Shown here: positions 26,091 through 35,687 of the stretch, piece by piece
Position numbering within the stretch: position 1 is the stretch's first letter
Layout: each line of letters begins with the position of its first letter
Source: Rhodothermus marinus
Lineage (GTDB): Bacteria; Bacteroidota; Rhodothermia; Rhodothermales; Rhodothermaceae
Direction of reading: 5' to 3'
Length of the DNA stretch: 64,000 nt
NCBI RefSeq assembly: GCF_009936275.1
Contig: NZ_AP019797.1
Span: forward strand, 2,711,890 to 2,775,889
The notes under the pieces: generated by a model
The model's database searches: none
The model's input: only the letters and a program-made list of their open reading frames with translations
Told to the model about the DNA's origin: nothing
Made by a program: the position numbers and the translations under genes

Positions 26091-28778
26091 TCAGCGGCCG
26101 CCCACCGTGTAGGTCAGGCGGGTGGTGATCAGCCGCCCCATCTTGGGGGCGCCGATGTACTCGCGGTGCTCGTTGTTCAGCACGTTCTGGGCCAGCACGT
26201 CGATGCGCAGGCCGGGCGTGAGCCGACGCAGATCGTAGCCCAGCCCCAGATCGAGCAGGAAGTAGCTATCGACGGTGCCCCTGAAAATTCCCGAACGCAC
26301 CTCGAACTTGTCCACATAGCGCCCGGCCAGGTTGACCGACAGCCCGGACGGATCCGTGTATTCGACCCCGCCGGCCATCTTGTAACGCGGCGCATTCATC
26401 GAGATCTCCCGGCCGGTGCCCGGCTCGCCCAGCTCCTCGTCGTCGAAGAAGTTGTCGCTCACCCACGAGAAATTCCCGAACAGCGCCCAGCGCGCATTGG
26501 GCGTCCACTGCACGGCCACATCGGCTCCGTAGTAGTCCACATCCCCGAAGTTCACGTAGGAGAGCAGCAACTCGGGCTTGCGATTCGGATCGAAGTTTTC
26601 CGTCGGTTCGATCAGACCGATCGGGTTAGCCGCCAGACTTGCCGCCGCCTGACGGTAAATGTTCGCCAGCGCCTGCCGATTCAGACCGTAAGGTTGCAAC
26701 TCTTCATCCGTAAAAGCATTTGCCACGGCTGTTGCCAGATCGCCTGCCACGCCGGGTGCCACCACCAGCGGCGTAAAGGGCTGCAACTCGCTGATGAAGT
26801 TTTTCTTGCGCGTGTAGTACAGGTCGATCGTTACCAGCAACTGGTTGGCGAACAACCCCTTGTAGCCCAGTTCGTAGGAGTTCGTGATCGTCTGGCGGGC
26901 GGCCGGGACGTTCTCCAGGCTCGTAAGCACCTCGCCTGACGTGTTCACCATCAATCCAGACGAAAAGCCCTTAATCTGGCTGGCCTTGGCCTTGCTCTGG
27001 AGATAGGCCACCAGCGGACCGGGCAACACGCCCTGCGCGGCCAGTCCGGCCGTCACCGCCTGGTAAGCCACGGCCAGCGGAATGCCCACGCCGGGCCAGG
27101 CGCGAATGCCGGGAATGAAGCTGGAAGTCTGCACCTGGCTCGGGAAGGTCCAGCCATCGACGGCCCCTACCCCGCGCACGCCGAACGGCCCGCGGTCTTC
27201 GATGAACAGATCCAGGAAGAGGTTCACCCCGGGCGGCGTCGTGAAGGCCCGGTTGTAGGTGGTGCGGAAGCTGTGCGTGGGTGAAGGCTTGAAGACAAGT
27301 GCCACGCGCGGCGAAAACTGCGTTTTCTGAATCACATCGTCGTAGTCCAGCCGCCCGGCCAGCACCACGTCGAGCTGCTCGGTCAGACGCGTCTCGGACT
27401 GAACGTAGCCGCCGATCTCGTTCGTCTCGTCGCGTCCCTCGAAGCGACCGTGGATCGTACCGCCCGTGCGGGGCACCGTTCGCCGGTAATCGGCTCCTAC
27501 GATGAAGCTCTGGCGGTCGTCCAGCACGCTGAAGCTGTACTGCGCCTGGGCGGCCATCAGAAACGACTTTTCATAGACCTCGACGGGCGTCCGCACAAAG
27601 TGCGTGTTGCCGTCGTCATTCTGCGTGTAGAATACCTGTCCGAAGAACCCGCCGGCCTGCAGCCGGAGCTGGCCGAAGTAGTTGGCAAAGTTGTCCGTGG
27701 CGTTCTCGCCGGTATTGGCCAGAACCATCTGTTTGATCGAGGAATAGCCGCCGCTTGCCGTCAGCGTGGTCTGCGGCCCCAGCCGGTACTGCAGCGTGCC
27801 ATAGACGTATCCCTGCCAGGTATCGTAATCGCGCCCCCCCCAGCGCGGGTGAATGGCCTCGAGCAATTCACGATCGTGTGGATCATTCGGGTCCAGTTTC
27901 CAGTCCTCACCCTGGCTGTAGTAGCCCACGATCTTGTAGCCCAGTCGGTCGTTGATAACGCCCGCATGGCGCAGCGCGCCCTGGATGATCGAGCGCTCGC
28001 CGCCGCCGAGCATCACCGACGTGCCCGGATAGGTCAGCGGATCTTTCGTGATGAAGTGAATCACACCCTGCTCCACGCCGGCCCCGTAGAGTGCCGAGTT
28101 GGGACCCCGCACGACTTCGATCCGGGCCAGGTCGATCGGCGCGATGGGCATCGACGAAAACTCATTGATGGCCAGGCTTGGCGTGGTGGCCTGTCGGTAA
28201 TCGACCAGCGCATAGGTTTTGGCCACGAATACCGAGTTGAAGCCACGCAGCGATACCTGGAAACGATTCAGGCTGGACTGTGAAATGTCCACGCCCGGCG
28301 TGTAGCGCAGCGCGGCGGCCGTCGCATGCGTGGCCGTCTGCTCCAGATCGCGCGCGTCGAGCACCGAGATCGACGCGGGCGACTCCAGCACTTTTTCCTG
28401 ACGGCGCGAGGCCGTCACCACCACGGGGTTCAGGCCGAGTTCGACCGGCGCCAGCGCCAGATCGACCGTTACCGTGGCACCGGCCGTCAGCGTGACCGTA
28501 CGCCGGGCATCGGCGTAGCCGACGAAGCGGGCTACCACCTCGTAGGTACCGGCCGGCAGGTTTTCCAGCCGATAGCGGCCTTCCAGATCGGTTGCAGCTC
28601 CCCGAAAAGCCGCCGTCTCCCCGGGCCGATAAAGCACCACGTTGGCGCCGGGCAACGGATCACCGCTTTCGGCGTCGGTCACCCGGCCCTGCAGCGTGGC
28701 CATCGATTGCGCGGCCGCCAGACCGGGAAGGAGCACCAGCGCGGCCAGCAACCAGAGACGCGTGAGCATGTGGGGCAT
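26091..28778 (-). CDS. TonB-dependent receptor with carboxypeptidase-regulatory N-terminal domain
   Basis: An 895-residue outer membrane receptor. The signal peptide ends at AAAQS. A CarboxypepD_reg-like domain (about 25-110) follows, with LQGRVTDAESGDPLPGANVV and GTYEVVARFVGYADARRTV. The plug has VLDARDLEQTATHATAAALR and IARIEVVRGPNSALYG, and the barrel ends in TRLTYTVGGR. I used ATG 28778; a GTG 11 codons upstream (28811) is also possible. It lies between the acyl-CoA ligase and tetR genes on the same strand, so its ligand is probably a hydrophobic acid or lipid used by this cluster. Confidence 0.92.
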   Translation of the reverse strand: MPHMLTRLWLLAALVLLPGLAAAQSMATLQGRVTDAESGDPLPGANVVLYRPGETAAFRGAATDLEGRYRLENLPAGTYEVVARFVGYADARRTVTLTAGATVTVDLALAPVELGLNPVVVTASRRQEKVLESPASISVLDARDLEQTATHATAAALRYTPGVDISQSSLNRFQVSLRGFNSVFVAKTYALVDYRQATTPSLAINEFSSMPIAPIDLARIEVVRGPNSALYGAGVEQGVIHFITKDPLTYPGTSVMLGGGERSIIQGALRHAGVINDRLGYKIVGYYSQGEDWKLDPNDPHDRELLEAIHPRWGGRDYDTWQGYVYGTLQYRLGPQTTLTASGGYSSIKQMVLANTGENATDNFANYFGQLRLQAGGFFGQVFYTQNDDGNTHFVRTPVEVYEKSFLMAAQAQYSFSVLDDRQSFIVGADYRRTVPRTGGTIHGRFEGRDETNEIGGYVQSETRLTEQLDVVLAGRLDYDDVIQKTQFSPRVALVFKPSPTHSFRTTYNRAFTTPPGVNLFLDLFIEDRGPFGVRGVGAVDGWTFPSQVQTSSFIPGIRAWPGVGIPLAVAYQAVTAGLAAQGVLPGPLVAYLQSKAKASQIKGFSSGLMVNTSGEVLTSLENVPAARQTITNSYELGYKGLFANQLLVTIDLYYTRKKNFISELQPFTPLVVAPGVAGDLATAVANAFTDEELQPYGLNRQALANIYRQAAASLAANPIGLIEPTENFDPNRKPELLLSYVNFGDVDYYGADVAVQWTPNARWALFGNFSWVSDNFFDDEELGEPGTGREISMNAPRYKMAGGVEYTDPSGLSVNLAGRYVDKFEVRSGIFRGTVDSYFLLDLGLGYDLRRLTPGLRIDVLAQNVLNNEHREYIGAPKMGRLITTRLTYTVGGR

Positions 28779-28859
28779 GGTCGTTTTCACAGGTTGGTTA
28801 ACGGTGTTCACTTCCGGCGTTTATGAATCGTCCTGATCTGGTTTTTCAGGAAAAATTTT

Positions 28860-30437
28860 TCACGACAATCCGGCGATCTCCCGTTCGCGCTTGACCAGTT
28901 CCCGCCGCAGAATCTTACCCGAAAGTGTCTTGGGAATCTGATCGACGAACTCCACGCGCCGGATCTTCTTGTACGGTGCCACCCGCTCGGCCACGTAGGC
29001 CATCAGTTCTTCCGCCGTGGCCTGCATGCCGGGCTTGAGCACCACATAGGCCTTGGGCACCTCGCCCGCCTCTTCGTCAGGACTCGGCACGACGGCCACG
29101 TCGGCCACGGCCGGATGCCCCTGCAGAATCTCCTCCAGCTCGGCGGGAGCCACCTGATACCCCTTGTACTTGATCAGCTCTTTGACGCGATCGACGATGT
29201 ACAGATAGCCGTCCTGATCCACACGGGCCACGTCGCCCGTATGCAGCCAGCCTTCCTCGTCAAGCGTGTCGCGCGTGGCCTGCGGGTTCTTCCAGTAGCC
29301 CTTCATGACCTGAGGCCCGCGGATCCACAGCTCGCCCGTCTCGCCCTCCGGCACGTCTTCGTGCGTGGCCACATCGACGATCCGGAATTCCGTGTTCGGT
29401 ACGGCCACGCCCACCGACGAGAGCTTGATCGGAAAGCCGCGCGGCGTGAAGTGCGTCACCGGACTTGTCTCGGTCATGCCGTAGCCCTGGCGCACCGTCA
29501 CGTTCAGGCGCTCGGCACACTGACGGGCCACCGGCTCGGGCAATGGTGCCGCGCCGGAGTTGACATAGCGGAGACTGGAGAGATCGTACTGATCCACCAG
29601 CGGGTGCTTGGCCAGCGCCAGGATGATCGGCGGCACCAGAAAGGCTGTGGTGATTCGATAGCGCTGGAGCAACTCCAGAAACTGCTCCAGATCGAAGCGC
29701 GGCATGGTCACCACCGTGGCCCCGGCATGCAGCGCCATGCTCATGATGACCGTCATGCCGTAGATGTGGTAAAACGGCAGAATGCCGATGAGCACCTCGT
29801 CGTCCTCGAACTGCTCGACGGCCATCGTCTGGGCAATATTCGCCACGATGTTGTAGTGCGTGAGCATGACGCCTTTGGGACGCCCCGTGGTGCCGCTCGA
29901 ATACGGCAGCACCACCAGATCTTCGCGCGGGTTGATGTCCACGGCCGGCGGTTCGGTCCCGTGCTGCAGCAGCTCGGCCAGCGGCGTGGCCCCGTCGGCC
30001 TCCCCGATGACGATCACCTCCTCCACACCGGTGCGTTCGGCTGCCGCCCGGGCATTTTCCAGAAACAGCGGGAACGTCACCAGAAATCGCGCCCCGGCGT
30101 CTTCCAACTGGTGCGCCAGTTCATCGACCGTGTAGAGCGGATTGACCGTCGTCGTGATACCACCGGCCATCGCCACCCCGTAGAAGACCACGGCATACTC
30201 CGGCAGATTGGGGCTGTAGAGGGCCAGCACGTCGCCCTTGCGAAAGCCCCGGGCGGCCAGTCCGGCGGCAAAAGCCCGCGCCTGCTCCCGGAGCTGCGCG
30301 TAGGTGAGCGTGTGCCCGGTCATTCCCTCGATGAGCGCCGGCTTATCCGGGTGCTCATCTACCCGCTGAAAGACCATCTCCGGAAGCGGGATTTCCGGAA
30401 TCTCCACATCGGGAAACGGGCTGCGGTAAATATGCAT
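28860..30437 (-). CDS. Acyl-CoA ligase (long-chain fatty acid / 4-coumarate CoA ligase-like)
   Basis: A 525-residue adenylate-forming enzyme that activates a carboxylic acid with ATP and CoA. Motifs are complete: the P-loop YSSGTTGRPKGVML, the acyl site QGYGMTETSP, GELWIRGPQVMKGYW, TGDVARVDQDGYLYIVDR and VKELIKYKGYQVAPAELE, and the catalytic lysine in PKTLSGKILRREL. The ATG at 30437 gives MHIYRSPFPDVEIPE; a GTG at 30452 is an alternative. The likely role is entry of imported acids into the pathway. A promoter candidate carrying a degenerate operator lies just upstream. Confidence 0.93.
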   Translation of the reverse strand: MHIYRSPFPDVEIPEIPLPEMVFQRVDEHPDKPALIEGMTGHTLTYAQLREQARAFAAGLAARGFRKGDVLALYSPNLPEYAVVFYGVAMAGGITTTVNPLYTVDELAHQLEDAGARFLVTFPLFLENARAAAERTGVEEVIVIGEADGATPLAELLQHGTEPPAVDINPREDLVVLPYSSGTTGRPKGVMLTHYNIVANIAQTMAVEQFEDDEVLIGILPFYHIYGMTVIMSMALHAGATVVTMPRFDLEQFLELLQRYRITTAFLVPPIILALAKHPLVDQYDLSSLRYVNSGAAPLPEPVARQCAERLNVTVRQGYGMTETSPVTHFTPRGFPIKLSSVGVAVPNTEFRIVDVATHEDVPEGETGELWIRGPQVMKGYWKNPQATRDTLDEEGWLHTGDVARVDQDGYLYIVDRVKELIKYKGYQVAPAELEEILQGHPAVADVAVVPSPDEEAGEVPKAYVVLKPGMQATAEELMAYVAERVAPYKKIRRVEFVDQIPKTLSGKILRRELVKREREIAGLS

Positions 30438-30465
30438 GGCGGATTTTTTCACTGATTGAAAGCGA

Positions 30466-30522
30466 TTCCTTTAGCAAAGCTTCACTATAAAATAAACGCA
30501 TGTTCACGCTTGTGCAAACCCA
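30466..30522 (-). promoter_or_regulatory. Candidate promoter with degenerate TetR-type operator for the acyl-CoA ligase gene
   Basis: On the minus strand, TTTG is followed after 20 nt by TATTTTAT, fitting the Bacteroidota -33/-7 pattern. The spacer contains TGAACATGCGTTTA (plus-strand 30493-30506), which matches 10 of 12 fixed bases of the palindrome TGAACG-N2-CGTTCA found intact at 31426-31439. Confidence 0.45.
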
Positions 30523-30544
30523 TTCGGAAGGGATCGGCGACCGT

Positions 30545-31384
30545 TCAGACAAAAAGATCGGGCATCAATTCGCCCACGGACGGATCGACCGCGTAGGGGG
30601 TGAAGTCCGTGACACCCACCTGACGCAGTACGTCTTCGTCGATAAAGAAATTTCCGGTGCACCGGCGACTGGGCTGCGTCAGGATCACGTGCGCCGCATC
30701 GGCCACGATCTCGGGCTTGCGGGAGCGCCGCACCATCTCCTCACCGCCCAGCAGGTTGCGCACGGCCGCCGTCGCGATCGTCGTGCGCGGCCAGAGCGCA
30801 TTGACGGCCACGCCCGCCTCCCGGAATTCCTCGGCCATGCCCAGCACGCACATCGACATGCCGTACTTCGAGAGCGTGTAGGCCAGGTGCGGCGCAAACC
30901 AGCGCGGCTCCAGCTTCAGCGGCGGCGACAGCACCAGAATGTGCGGATTCTCGGCCTTCATCAGGTGCGGCAGACAGGCCTGCGAGCAGGCAAACGTGGC
31001 GCGCACGTTCACCTGGTGCATCAGGTCAAAGCGCTTCATGGGCGTTTCGAGCGTACCGGCCAGGTAGATCGCGCTGGCATTGTTGACGAGCATGTCGATC
31101 CCCCCGAAATGGGCCACGGCCTGCTCCACGGCCTGCTGAATCTGATCCTCGAAGCGCACATCGACCGGGATCGGCAACGCCTCGCCTCCGGCCGCCCGTA
31201 CCTCCTCGGCCGCCGTGTAGATCGTGCCCGGTAGCTTCGGATGCGGTTCGACGGTCTTGGCCGCAATTACGATACGCGCGCCGTCGCGCGCCGCCCGTAG
31301 CGCAATCGCCTTACCGATACCGCGGCTGGCGCCGGTGATGAACAGCACCTTCCCTTTCAGCGACCCGCCGGTTACAAACTCCAT
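30545..31384 (-). CDS. Short-chain dehydrogenase, HSDL2-like
   Basis: A 279-residue SDR. The cofactor motif [20 protein letters not shown] and the long insert AAKTVEPHPKLPGTIYTAAE are typical of the HSDL2 (hydroxysteroid dehydrogenase-like 2) group. NNASAIYLAGT follows, and the catalytic pair is in AYTLSKYGMSM. In animals HSDL2 carries a C-terminal SCP2 domain; here a separate SCP2 gene lies in the same arm (23829-24161). The substrate is unknown, probably a hydroxy- or keto-acyl-CoA. The ATG at 31384 starts MEFVTGGSLKG. It is the first gene of the minus arm, divergent from the crotonase gene. Confidence 0.9.
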   Translation of the reverse strand: MEFVTGGSLKGKVLFITGASRGIGKAIALRAARDGARIVIAAKTVEPHPKLPGTIYTAAEEVRAAGGEALPIPVDVRFEDQIQQAVEQAVAHFGGIDMLVNNASAIYLAGTLETPMKRFDLMHQVNVRATFACSQACLPHLMKAENPHILVLSPPLKLEPRWFAPHLAYTLSKYGMSMCVLGMAEEFREAGVAVNALWPRTTIATAAVRNLLGGEEMVRRSRKPEIVADAAHVILTQPSRRCTGNFFIDEDVLRQVGVTDFTPYAVDPSVGELMPDLFV

Positions 31385-31397
31385 GATGCCCCTGGAC

Positions 31398-31439
31398 TTT
31401 ATTTCACAACTTGTCCATAGTATATTGAACGAGCGTTCA
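31398..31439 (+). promoter_or_regulatory. Divergent control region with perfect palindrome TGAACG-AG-CGTTCA
   Basis: Positions 31426-31439 form a perfect 6+6 inverted repeat with a 2-nt spacer, in the 78-nt gap between the two divergent arms. A plus-strand promoter candidate (TTTA at 31398-31401, 19 nt, TATATTG at 31421-31427) overlaps its left edge. The core AACG-N2-CGTT resembles operators of PaaR/FadR-like TetR repressors as I recall them. A TetR gene lies in the same cluster. Confidence 0.6.
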
Positions 31440-31462
31440 TTCTCGCAATCCCCGAAACGATC

Positions 31463-32257
31463 ATGCAGGAAGCCGTCCACGAAGAACTGCTCTTTGAATA
31501 CGACGGGCCGGTGGCCGTGTTGACGCTGAACCGACCCGAACGGCGCAATGCGCTCAACCGCACGCTGGAAAAAGCGCTGCACGAAGCGTTGCTGCGCGTG
31601 CGGGACGATCCCGACATCCGGGCCGTGGTGCTGACCGGCGCCGGACCGGACTTCTGCTCAGGAGCCGACCTGAGTTCGTTTCAGGAGATCCCCTCCCCGG
31701 CCTTCGTCCGCCGCCACCTGCTGCAGGTCTATGGCCCCATCGTCGAGCTGATGACCTCCATCGAAAAGCCGATCATCGGGGCCATCAACGGCACGGCGGC
31801 CGGGGCCGGCTGCTCGCTGGCGCTGGCCTGCGACCTGCGCATCATGGCCGACGACGCCAGCCTGATGCTGGCCTTCAGCAACATCGGGCTGGTACCCGAC
31901 ATGGGTGCCACGTTCCTGCTGGTACGGCTGGTGGGCTACGCACGGGCTTTCGAGATGGCTGCCGAAGGCCAGCGCATTCCGGCCGGTCGCTGCCTCTCAT
32001 GGGGGCTGGCCAACCGCATCGTGCCGGCCGACCGCCTGCAAGAAGAAGCACGGCGCTGGGCCCGCGAACTGGCCGCCCGCCCCACGCTGGCGCTGGGCCT
32101 GACCAAGACGGCGCTGCACCACGCACTCACGGCCACGCTCCGCGAAGCGATCGCCTACGAGGCGCTGCTCCAGCAGCAGTGCATCCAGAGCCACGACCAC
32201 CGCGAGGGCATTCAGGCCTTCCTCGAAAAACGTCCCCCTGTGTTCACCGGCAACTGA
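31463..32257 (+). CDS. Enoyl-CoA hydratase/isomerase family protein, PaaG-like active site
   Basis: A 264-residue crotonase-fold protein. The oxyanion-hole segments are FCSGADLSSF and INGTAAGAGCSLALACDLRI. At the position where hydratases have a catalytic glutamate, this protein has D146 in IGLVPDMGAT, as in PaaG-type isomerases. It probably shifts a double bond or hydrates an unusual enoyl-CoA. It starts the plus arm; the amidase ATG lies only 2 nt after its stop. Confidence 0.9.
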   Translation: MQEAVHEELLFEYDGPVAVLTLNRPERRNALNRTLEKALHEALLRVRDDPDIRAVVLTGAGPDFCSGADLSSFQEIPSPAFVRRHLLQVYGPIVELMTSIEKPIIGAINGTAAGAGCSLALACDLRIMADDASLMLAFSNIGLVPDMGATFLLVRLVGYARAFEMAAEGQRIPAGRCLSWGLANRIVPADRLQEEARRWARELAARPTLALGLTKTALHHALTATLREAIAYEALLQQQCIQSHDHREGIQAFLEKRPPVFTGN

Positions 32258-32259
32258 CA

Positions 32260-33687
32260 ATGGAACTCTGGAAGCTGACGGCGCTCGAACTGGGCCGACT
32301 GATCGCCCGTCGGGAAGTGCGGGCCGTCGAGGTGGTCACACACTTTCTGGAGCGCATCGAAGCGCTGAACCCCACGATTAACGCCATCGTAACGCTCGAC
32401 GCCGACGGGGCGCTGGCCGCCGCCCGCGCGGTGGACGAACGACTGGATCGCGGCGAGACGCTCGGACCGCTGGCGGGCGTGCCCGTTACCATCAAGGACC
32501 TGACCGAAACGAAGGGCCTGCGCACCACCTACGGCTCGGCGCTGCTGCGCGACCACGTGCCGGACGTCGATGCCGTGCTCGTCGAGCGCCTGCGGCGGGC
32601 CGGGCTGCCCATCCTCGGCAAAACGAACACGCCGGAGTTCGGCGGCAAGTTCGACACCGAAAACCGCCTCTTCGGCGCCACGCGCAACCCCTGGAAGCTC
32701 GACCACAGCCCGGGCGGCTCCTCGGGCGGAGCGGCCGCCCAGGTGGCCGCCGGGCTCGGACCGATCGCCCACGGCAACGACGGCGGCGGCTCGATTCGCG
32801 TACCGGCCTCCTGCTGCGGGGTGTTCGGTCTCAAGCCCCAGTTCGGGCGCGTCCCCTTCTGGCCGCGTCAGGATAGCTGGGCCACGCTGAACCACGAGGG
32901 GCCGATCGCCCGGAGCGTGCGCGACGCGGCGGCGCTGCTGGACCTTATGGCCGGACCGGACCCGCGCGACCCCTACAGCCTGCCGGGTCCGGTGCCGTCG
33001 TTTCTGGCGGCCTGCGAGGGCGACGTCCGGGGCCTCCGCGTGGCCTGGAGTCCCACGCCCGGCTACGGTCGCGTCGATCCCGAAGTGCAGGCGCTCTGCG
33101 AGGCGGCCGCGCGCACCTTCGAAGACCTGGGCTGCCACGTTGAAGAAGCCTCGGCCGGCCTGGACTTCCCCGCCGAGGCGTTTCTGGGCATCATTGTGCC
33201 CCGCATGGTGGCCCAGCTCGAACGCGACCTGCCGCCGGGCTTCGTCGAGCAGCTCGACCCCATGCTGGCCGTCTTTCTACCCTACGCCGACCAGCTTTCA
33301 GCCCGCGACGTGGCCCGCGCCGAATTCGCCCGTCTGCAGCTCTACGACCGCGTGGAAGCCTTCCTGCAGCGGTACGATCTCTGGCTGCTGCCCGTCATGG
33401 CCGCACCCCCGCATCGTTCCGGTGAGTTCGGCCCCACGGAAATCGCCGGACAACCGGTGGAAAGCCCGCTGGAGCCGTTCTTTACGTTTCCGTTCAACCT
33501 GACCGGCCATCCGGCCGCCAGTGTGCCCGCCGGCTTCACCCGCGACGGTCTGCCCGTCGGACTTCAGATCGTCGGTCGCCGCTTTGCCGAAACCACCGTG
33601 CTGCGTGCGGCGGCCTGCTACGAAGCGGCCCGTCCCTGGGCCGACCGCTGGCCTGAGATCGCGCAACAACCCGGAAAATCCTCATGA
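32260..33687 (+). CDS. Amidase (amidase signature family)
   Basis: A 475-residue enzyme that hydrolyses amides to acid and amine. The Ser-cisSer-Lys triad is visible: K79 in [14 protein letters not shown]154 in [11 protein letters not shown] and nucleophile S178 in [12 protein letters not shown]. The ATG at 32260 ([15 protein letters not shown]) matches the family start. It is not next to gatB or gatC, so it is not GatA. Within this acyl-CoA operon it could release an acid from a fatty amide or amino-acid conjugate; that is inference. It overlaps the next SDR gene by 4 nt. Confidence 0.92.
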   Translation: MELWKLTALELGRLIARREVRAVEVVTHFLERIEALNPTINAIVTLDADGALAAARAVDERLDRGETLGPLAGVPVTIKDLTETKGLRTTYGSALLRDHVPDVDAVLVERLRRAGLPILGKTNTPEFGGKFDTENRLFGATRNPWKLDHSPGGSSGGAAAQVAAGLGPIAHGNDGGGSIRVPASCCGVFGLKPQFGRVPFWPRQDSWATLNHEGPIARSVRDAAALLDLMAGPDPRDPYSLPGPVPSFLAACEGDVRGLRVAWSPTPGYGRVDPEVQALCEAAARTFEDLGCHVEEASAGLDFPAEAFLGIIVPRMVAQLERDLPPGFVEQLDPMLAVFLPYADQLSARDVARAEFARLQLYDRVEAFLQRYDLWLLPVMAAPPHRSGEFGPTEIAGQPVESPLEPFFTFPFNLTGHPAASVPAGFTRDGLPVGLQIVGRRFAETTVLRAAACYEAARPWADRWPEIAQQPGKSS

Positions 33688-34484
33688 GCGAACCGCGTCC
33701 GCCATTTACCGCCGACCTGCGCGGCAAGGTGGCCCTCATCACCGGCGCCAGCCGGGGCATCGGCCGGGCCATTGCCGAGGCCTACGCGGCCGCCGGTGCC
33801 CGCGTGGTGCTGGCCGCCCGCAAGCCGGAAGGCCTCGAGACGGCGGCCGAAGCGATCCGACAGCGGGGCGGCGAAGCCCTGGCCGTCCCCACGCATACCG
33901 GCCACCCGGACGAGGTGGAGGTGCTGGTGGCCCGCGCCGTCGAAGCGTTCGGTGGCATCGACATCCTGGTCAACAACGCCGCCACCAACCCGCACTTTGG
34001 CCCCATCCTGACGGCCGAACCCTCCCACTGGGACAAAACCTTCGAGGTGAACGTCAAGGGCTATTTCTACACGGCCCGCGCCTGCCATCCGCACATGAAG
34101 CGGCGGGGCGGCGGTAAGATCATCAACGTCGCCTCGATCGCCGGGGTGCGGCCGCAGCCGGGCATGGGCGTCTATTGCGTCACGAAGGCGGCCGTGCTCA
34201 TGCTGACCGAAGTGCTGGCGGCCGAGCTGGCCTCGGACAACATCCAGGTCAATGCGATCGTGCCCGGCTTCATCCGCACGCGCTTCAGCCGGGTGCTCTG
34301 GGAGACGCCCGCCCTGCACGACGCCATCGTCCAACAGATTCCCCAGCGCCGCATGGCCGAGCCCGAAGAACTCGTCGGCCTGGCGCTGTTTCTGGCTTCG
34401 AGCGCGTCCGACTACATGACGGGTGCCGCGCTCCCGATCGACGGCGGTCTCCTGATCGGCTACCCACCCATGCCCCTGCCATGA
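33684..34484 (+). CDS. Short-chain dehydrogenase/reductase (SDR)
   Basis: A 266-residue classical SDR. It has [20 protein letters not shown] for cofactor binding, [26 protein letters not shown] with the catalytic Ser, and [12 protein letters not shown] with Tyr and Lys. The end [20 protein letters not shown] is typical. The start overlaps the amidase stop (ATGA) and its stop overlaps the following dehydrogenase start by 4 nt, showing translational coupling. The family includes oxidoreductases of hydroxyacyl-CoA and of 4-hydroxy/4-oxo acids, which would fit this cluster. Confidence 0.93.
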   Translation: MSEPRPPFTADLRGKVALITGASRGIGRAIAEAYAAAGARVVLAARKPEGLETAAEAIRQRGGEALAVPTHTGHPDEVEVLVARAVEAFGGIDILVNNAATNPHFGPILTAEPSHWDKTFEVNVKGYFYTARACHPHMKRRGGGKIINVASIAGVRPQPGMGVYCVTKAAVLMLTEVLAAELASDNIQVNAIVPGFIRTRFSRVLWETPALHDAIVQQIPQRRMAEPEELVGLALFLASSASDYMTGAALPIDGGLLIGYPPMPLP

Positions 34485-35674
34485 GCACGCAAGCGCTACC
34501 CGGTCCCCTGCTTGTCGAGGTGCAGTCGTTCCTCGAAAGCCGCGTTTATCCGCTGGAACGACGGCTGCTGCGGGAAGGATTGCACGCGCTCACCGACGAA
34601 CTGGAGGCCCTCCGGGCCGAGGTGAAAGCGCGCGGCTGGTGGTGTCCGCCGCTGCCCCGACGGTTGGGCGGCATGGGACTGTCGCTCACCGAATTCGCCC
34701 ACCTGAGCGAGCGTCTGGGTCGCACGCCGCTGGGCCATTACCTGTTCAACTGCCAGGCGCCCGACATCGGCAACATGGAGCTGCTGCTGGCACACGGCAC
34801 GCCGGAGCAGCAGGAGCGCTTTCTGCTTCCGCTGGTGCAGGGCAAAATCCGGAGCTGCTTTGCGATGACCGAGCCGGAGCACGCCGGCTCCAATCCGGTC
34901 TGGCTCAGCACGACGGCCCGCCGCGAAGGAGACCACTACGTGCTCGACGGCCACAAGTGGTTCGTCACGGGCGCCGACGGGGCCGCCTTTGCCATCGTCA
35001 TGGCCGTGACCAATCCCGAAGCCGAGCGGCCGCACGAACGGGCCAGCCTGCTGATCGTCCCCACCGACACGCCGGGCTTTCTGCACGTGCGCCGGCTGCC
35101 GGTCATGGGCGAACTCGGCGAAGGATGGATGAGCCATTCCGAAGTACGCTTCGAGCGGTGCCGCGTCCCGATGCACTACCGGCTGGGCCCCGAAGGAGCC
35201 GGCTTCGCGCTGGCTCAGGAGCGGCTGGGTCCCGGACGAATCCATCATGCCATGCGCTGGATCGGCATCTGCGAGCGGGCGCTGGAGCTGATGTGCCGTC
35301 ATGCCCTGCGTCGCGAACTGGCGCCCGGTCATGTGCTGGCCGACCAGCAGGTGGTTCGCCACGCCATTGCCGACAGCCGGGCCGAGATCGAAGCCGCCCG
35401 CCATCTGGTGCTGGCCACGGCCGAAAAGATCGAACAGGCCGGATCCCACGCGGCCCGCGCCGACATCTCGCTGCTCAAGTTCTACGTGGCGGGGGTGCTG
35501 CAGCGGGTGCTCGATCGGGCGCTGCAGGTGCACGGCGCGCTGGGCATGACCGACGACACGATCCTTGCCTTCTGGTACCGCCACGAACGGGCCGCCCGCA
35601 TCTACGACGGCCCGGACGAGGTGCACCGCGACCTGGTGGCCCGCCTGGAGCTGCGCCGCTACGTGGAACGCTGA
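34481..35674 (+). CDS. Acyl-CoA dehydrogenase, ACAD10/11-like
   Basis: A 397-residue flavoprotein with the acyl-CoA dehydrogenase fold: N-terminal helical domain ([20 protein letters not shown]), flavin strand region ([37 protein letters not shown]) and C-terminal helices ([20 protein letters not shown]). The end [20 protein letters not shown] resembles the ADGPDEVH ending of ACAD10 and ACAD11. Those eukaryotic proteins fuse such a domain to an APH-like kinase; here the kinase is a separate gene at 37738. The ATG overlaps the SDR stop. Confidence 0.92.
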   Translation: MSTQALPGPLLVEVQSFLESRVYPLERRLLREGLHALTDELEALRAEVKARGWWCPPLPRRLGGMGLSLTEFAHLSERLGRTPLGHYLFNCQAPDIGNMELLLAHGTPEQQERFLLPLVQGKIRSCFAMTEPEHAGSNPVWLSTTARREGDHYVLDGHKWFVTGADGAAFAIVMAVTNPEAERPHERASLLIVPTDTPGFLHVRRLPVMGELGEGWMSHSEVRFERCRVPMHYRLGPEGAGFALAQERLGPGRIHHAMRWIGICERALELMCRHALRRELAPGHVLADQQVVRHAIADSRAEIEAARHLVLATAEKIEQAGSHAARADISLLKFYVAGVLQRVLDRALQVHGALGMTDDTILAFWYRHERAARIYDGPDEVHRDLVARLELRRYVER

Positions 35675-35687
35675 CCGACTACCCGCC

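Noticed and set aside
32260-33687. GatA subunit of glutamyl-tRNA amidotransferase
   Set aside because: The amidase signature is shared, but gatB and gatC are absent and the context is catabolic.
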